Shown here: positions 5,228 to 5,840 of the stretch, piece by piece
Layout of the letters: each line of letters starts with the position of its first letter
Position numbering within the stretch: position 1 is the first letter of the stretch
NCBI GenBank assembly: GCA_947644475.1
Contig: CANRZQ010000184.1
Coordinates: 1-5,840 of the forward strand
Length of the DNA: 5,840 nucleotides
Direction: 5' to 3'
Source: an uncultured Muribaculaceae bacterium
Lineage (GTDB): Bacteria; Bacteroidota; Bacteroidia; Bacteroidales; Muribaculaceae
Notes under the pieces: generated by a model
The model's input: the letters and a program-made list of their open reading frames with translations, nothing else
Databases searched by the model: none
Told to the model about the DNA's origin: nothing
Translations under genes and position numbers: made by a program

Positions 5228-5840
5228 ATGAAAACAGTAACATTAAATAACGGGGTTGTGATGCCCCAGATCGGCTATGGAGTATATCAGGTGTCTCCTG
5301 CCGAGTGCGAGCGATGTGTCGCCGATGCCCTGAGCGTGGGCTACCGCATGATTGACACCGCGCAAGCATATCATAACGAGGAAGGCGTTGGCGCTGCCGT
5401 GAAGAAAAGCGGCATTGCCCGTGATGAACTTTTTCTTGTGTCGAAGGTATGGATTTCCAACTATGGCTTCGACAAAGCAAAGGCTTCCATTGATGAGAGC
5501 CTGCGCAGGCTTGGCACCGATTACATCGACCTGATGCTCCTGCATCAGCCGTTCTGCGACCGCTACGGAGCATATCGCGCCTTGGAGGCTGCTTACAAGG
5601 AGGGCAAAGTCCGCGCAATCGGTGTAAGTAATTTCTACCCCGACCATTTTATCGACCTTGCAAGCAACGTGGAGATTGTTCCTGCTGTGAATCAGGTTGA
5701 AACCCATGTGTTCGACCAGCAGATCGATGCTCAGGGCTACATGAAAGAGTTTGGCACACACATGATGGCGTGGGCCCCACTCGCCGAGGGCCGCAACAAC
5801 TTCTTTACCAACCCGGTGCTTGATGGAATCGGCAAGAAAT
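5228..5840 (+). CDS. Aldo/keto reductase (AKR5/DkgA-like), 3'-truncated by the window edge
   Basis: From ATG 5228 the frame is open to the end of the window (204 codons plus one base); no stop is reached, so roughly the last quarter of a 270-280 residue protein is missing. The complete AKR catalytic tetrad is present: D43 and Y48 in IDTAQAYHNE, K73 in SKVW, and H106 in LLHQPF. Other signatures are GYGVYQ (16-21), RLGTDYIDL (94-102) and IGVSNF followed by NQVE in the barrel. The residue after the catalytic His is Gln, where E. coli DkgA-type enzymes have Trp (HWP); this alters the substrate pocket. It should be a cytosolic NADPH-dependent (beta/alpha)8-barrel reductase of aldehydes and ketones. 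The start is preceded by A-rich sequence with no Shine-Dalgarno. It follows the YqhD-like gene in the same direction, echoing the E. coli yqhD-dkgA order. The enzyme class is certain; the substrate is not. Confidence 0.95.
   Translation, partial: MKTVTLNNGVVMPQIGYGVYQVSPAECERCVADALSVGYRMIDTAQAYHNEEGVGAAVKKSGIARDELFLVSKVWISNYGFDKAKASIDESLRRLGTDYIDLMLLHQPFCDRYGAYRALEAAYKEGKVRAIGVSNFYPDHFIDLASNVEIVPAVNQVETHVFDQQIDAQGYMKEFGTHMMAWAPLAEGRNNFFTNPVLDGIGKK

Overview
The window most likely comes from a Bacteroidales gut bacterium (Bacteroides/Prevotella/Muribaculaceae-like). The evidence is moderate GC content, start codons preceded by A-rich sequence rather than strong Shine-Dalgarno motifs, a signal-peptide-like N-terminus ending in Ala-Gln, and one promoter candidate matching the Bacteroidetes -33/-7 consensus. 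This is inference; no rRNA or other taxonomic marker is present.

All six genes lie on the + strand. Bases 1-641 hold the 3' part of a RibD-C/dihydrofolate-reductase-like reductase. Bases 648-1781 hold a zinc-dependent MDR alcohol dehydrogenase with an unexpected signal-peptide-like N-terminus. Bases 1791-3002 hold an iron-ADH family protein that has lost nearly all its metal ligands. Bases 3012-3977 hold a 10-TM-type transporter of the bile acid:sodium symporter (BASS) superfamily. Bases 3984-5138 hold an intact YqhD/butanol-dehydrogenase-type iron-ADH. An 89-nt gap with two palindromes follows, and then an aldo/keto reductase (5228 onward) runs off the window end. The first five genes are 6-9 nt apart and look like one transcription unit. 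The aldo/keto reductase may be co-transcribed or may have its own promoter.

Five of the six genes are predicted NAD(P)H-linked oxidoreductases, drawn from four unrelated folds, and they surround one small-molecule transporter. The YqhD-like enzyme followed by the aldo/keto reductase recalls the E. coli yqhD-dkgA operon, which detoxifies reactive aldehydes. The simplest reading is a carbonyl-reduction or detoxification cassette, or a dedicated pathway for one imported or exported carbonyl or alcohol compound; the substrate cannot be read from the sequence. The most unusual points are the apparently metal-less iron-ADH paralog and the possible export signal on a nucleotide-dependent dehydrogenase. 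I saw no tRNA, rRNA, CRISPR array, insertion sequence or phage feature.
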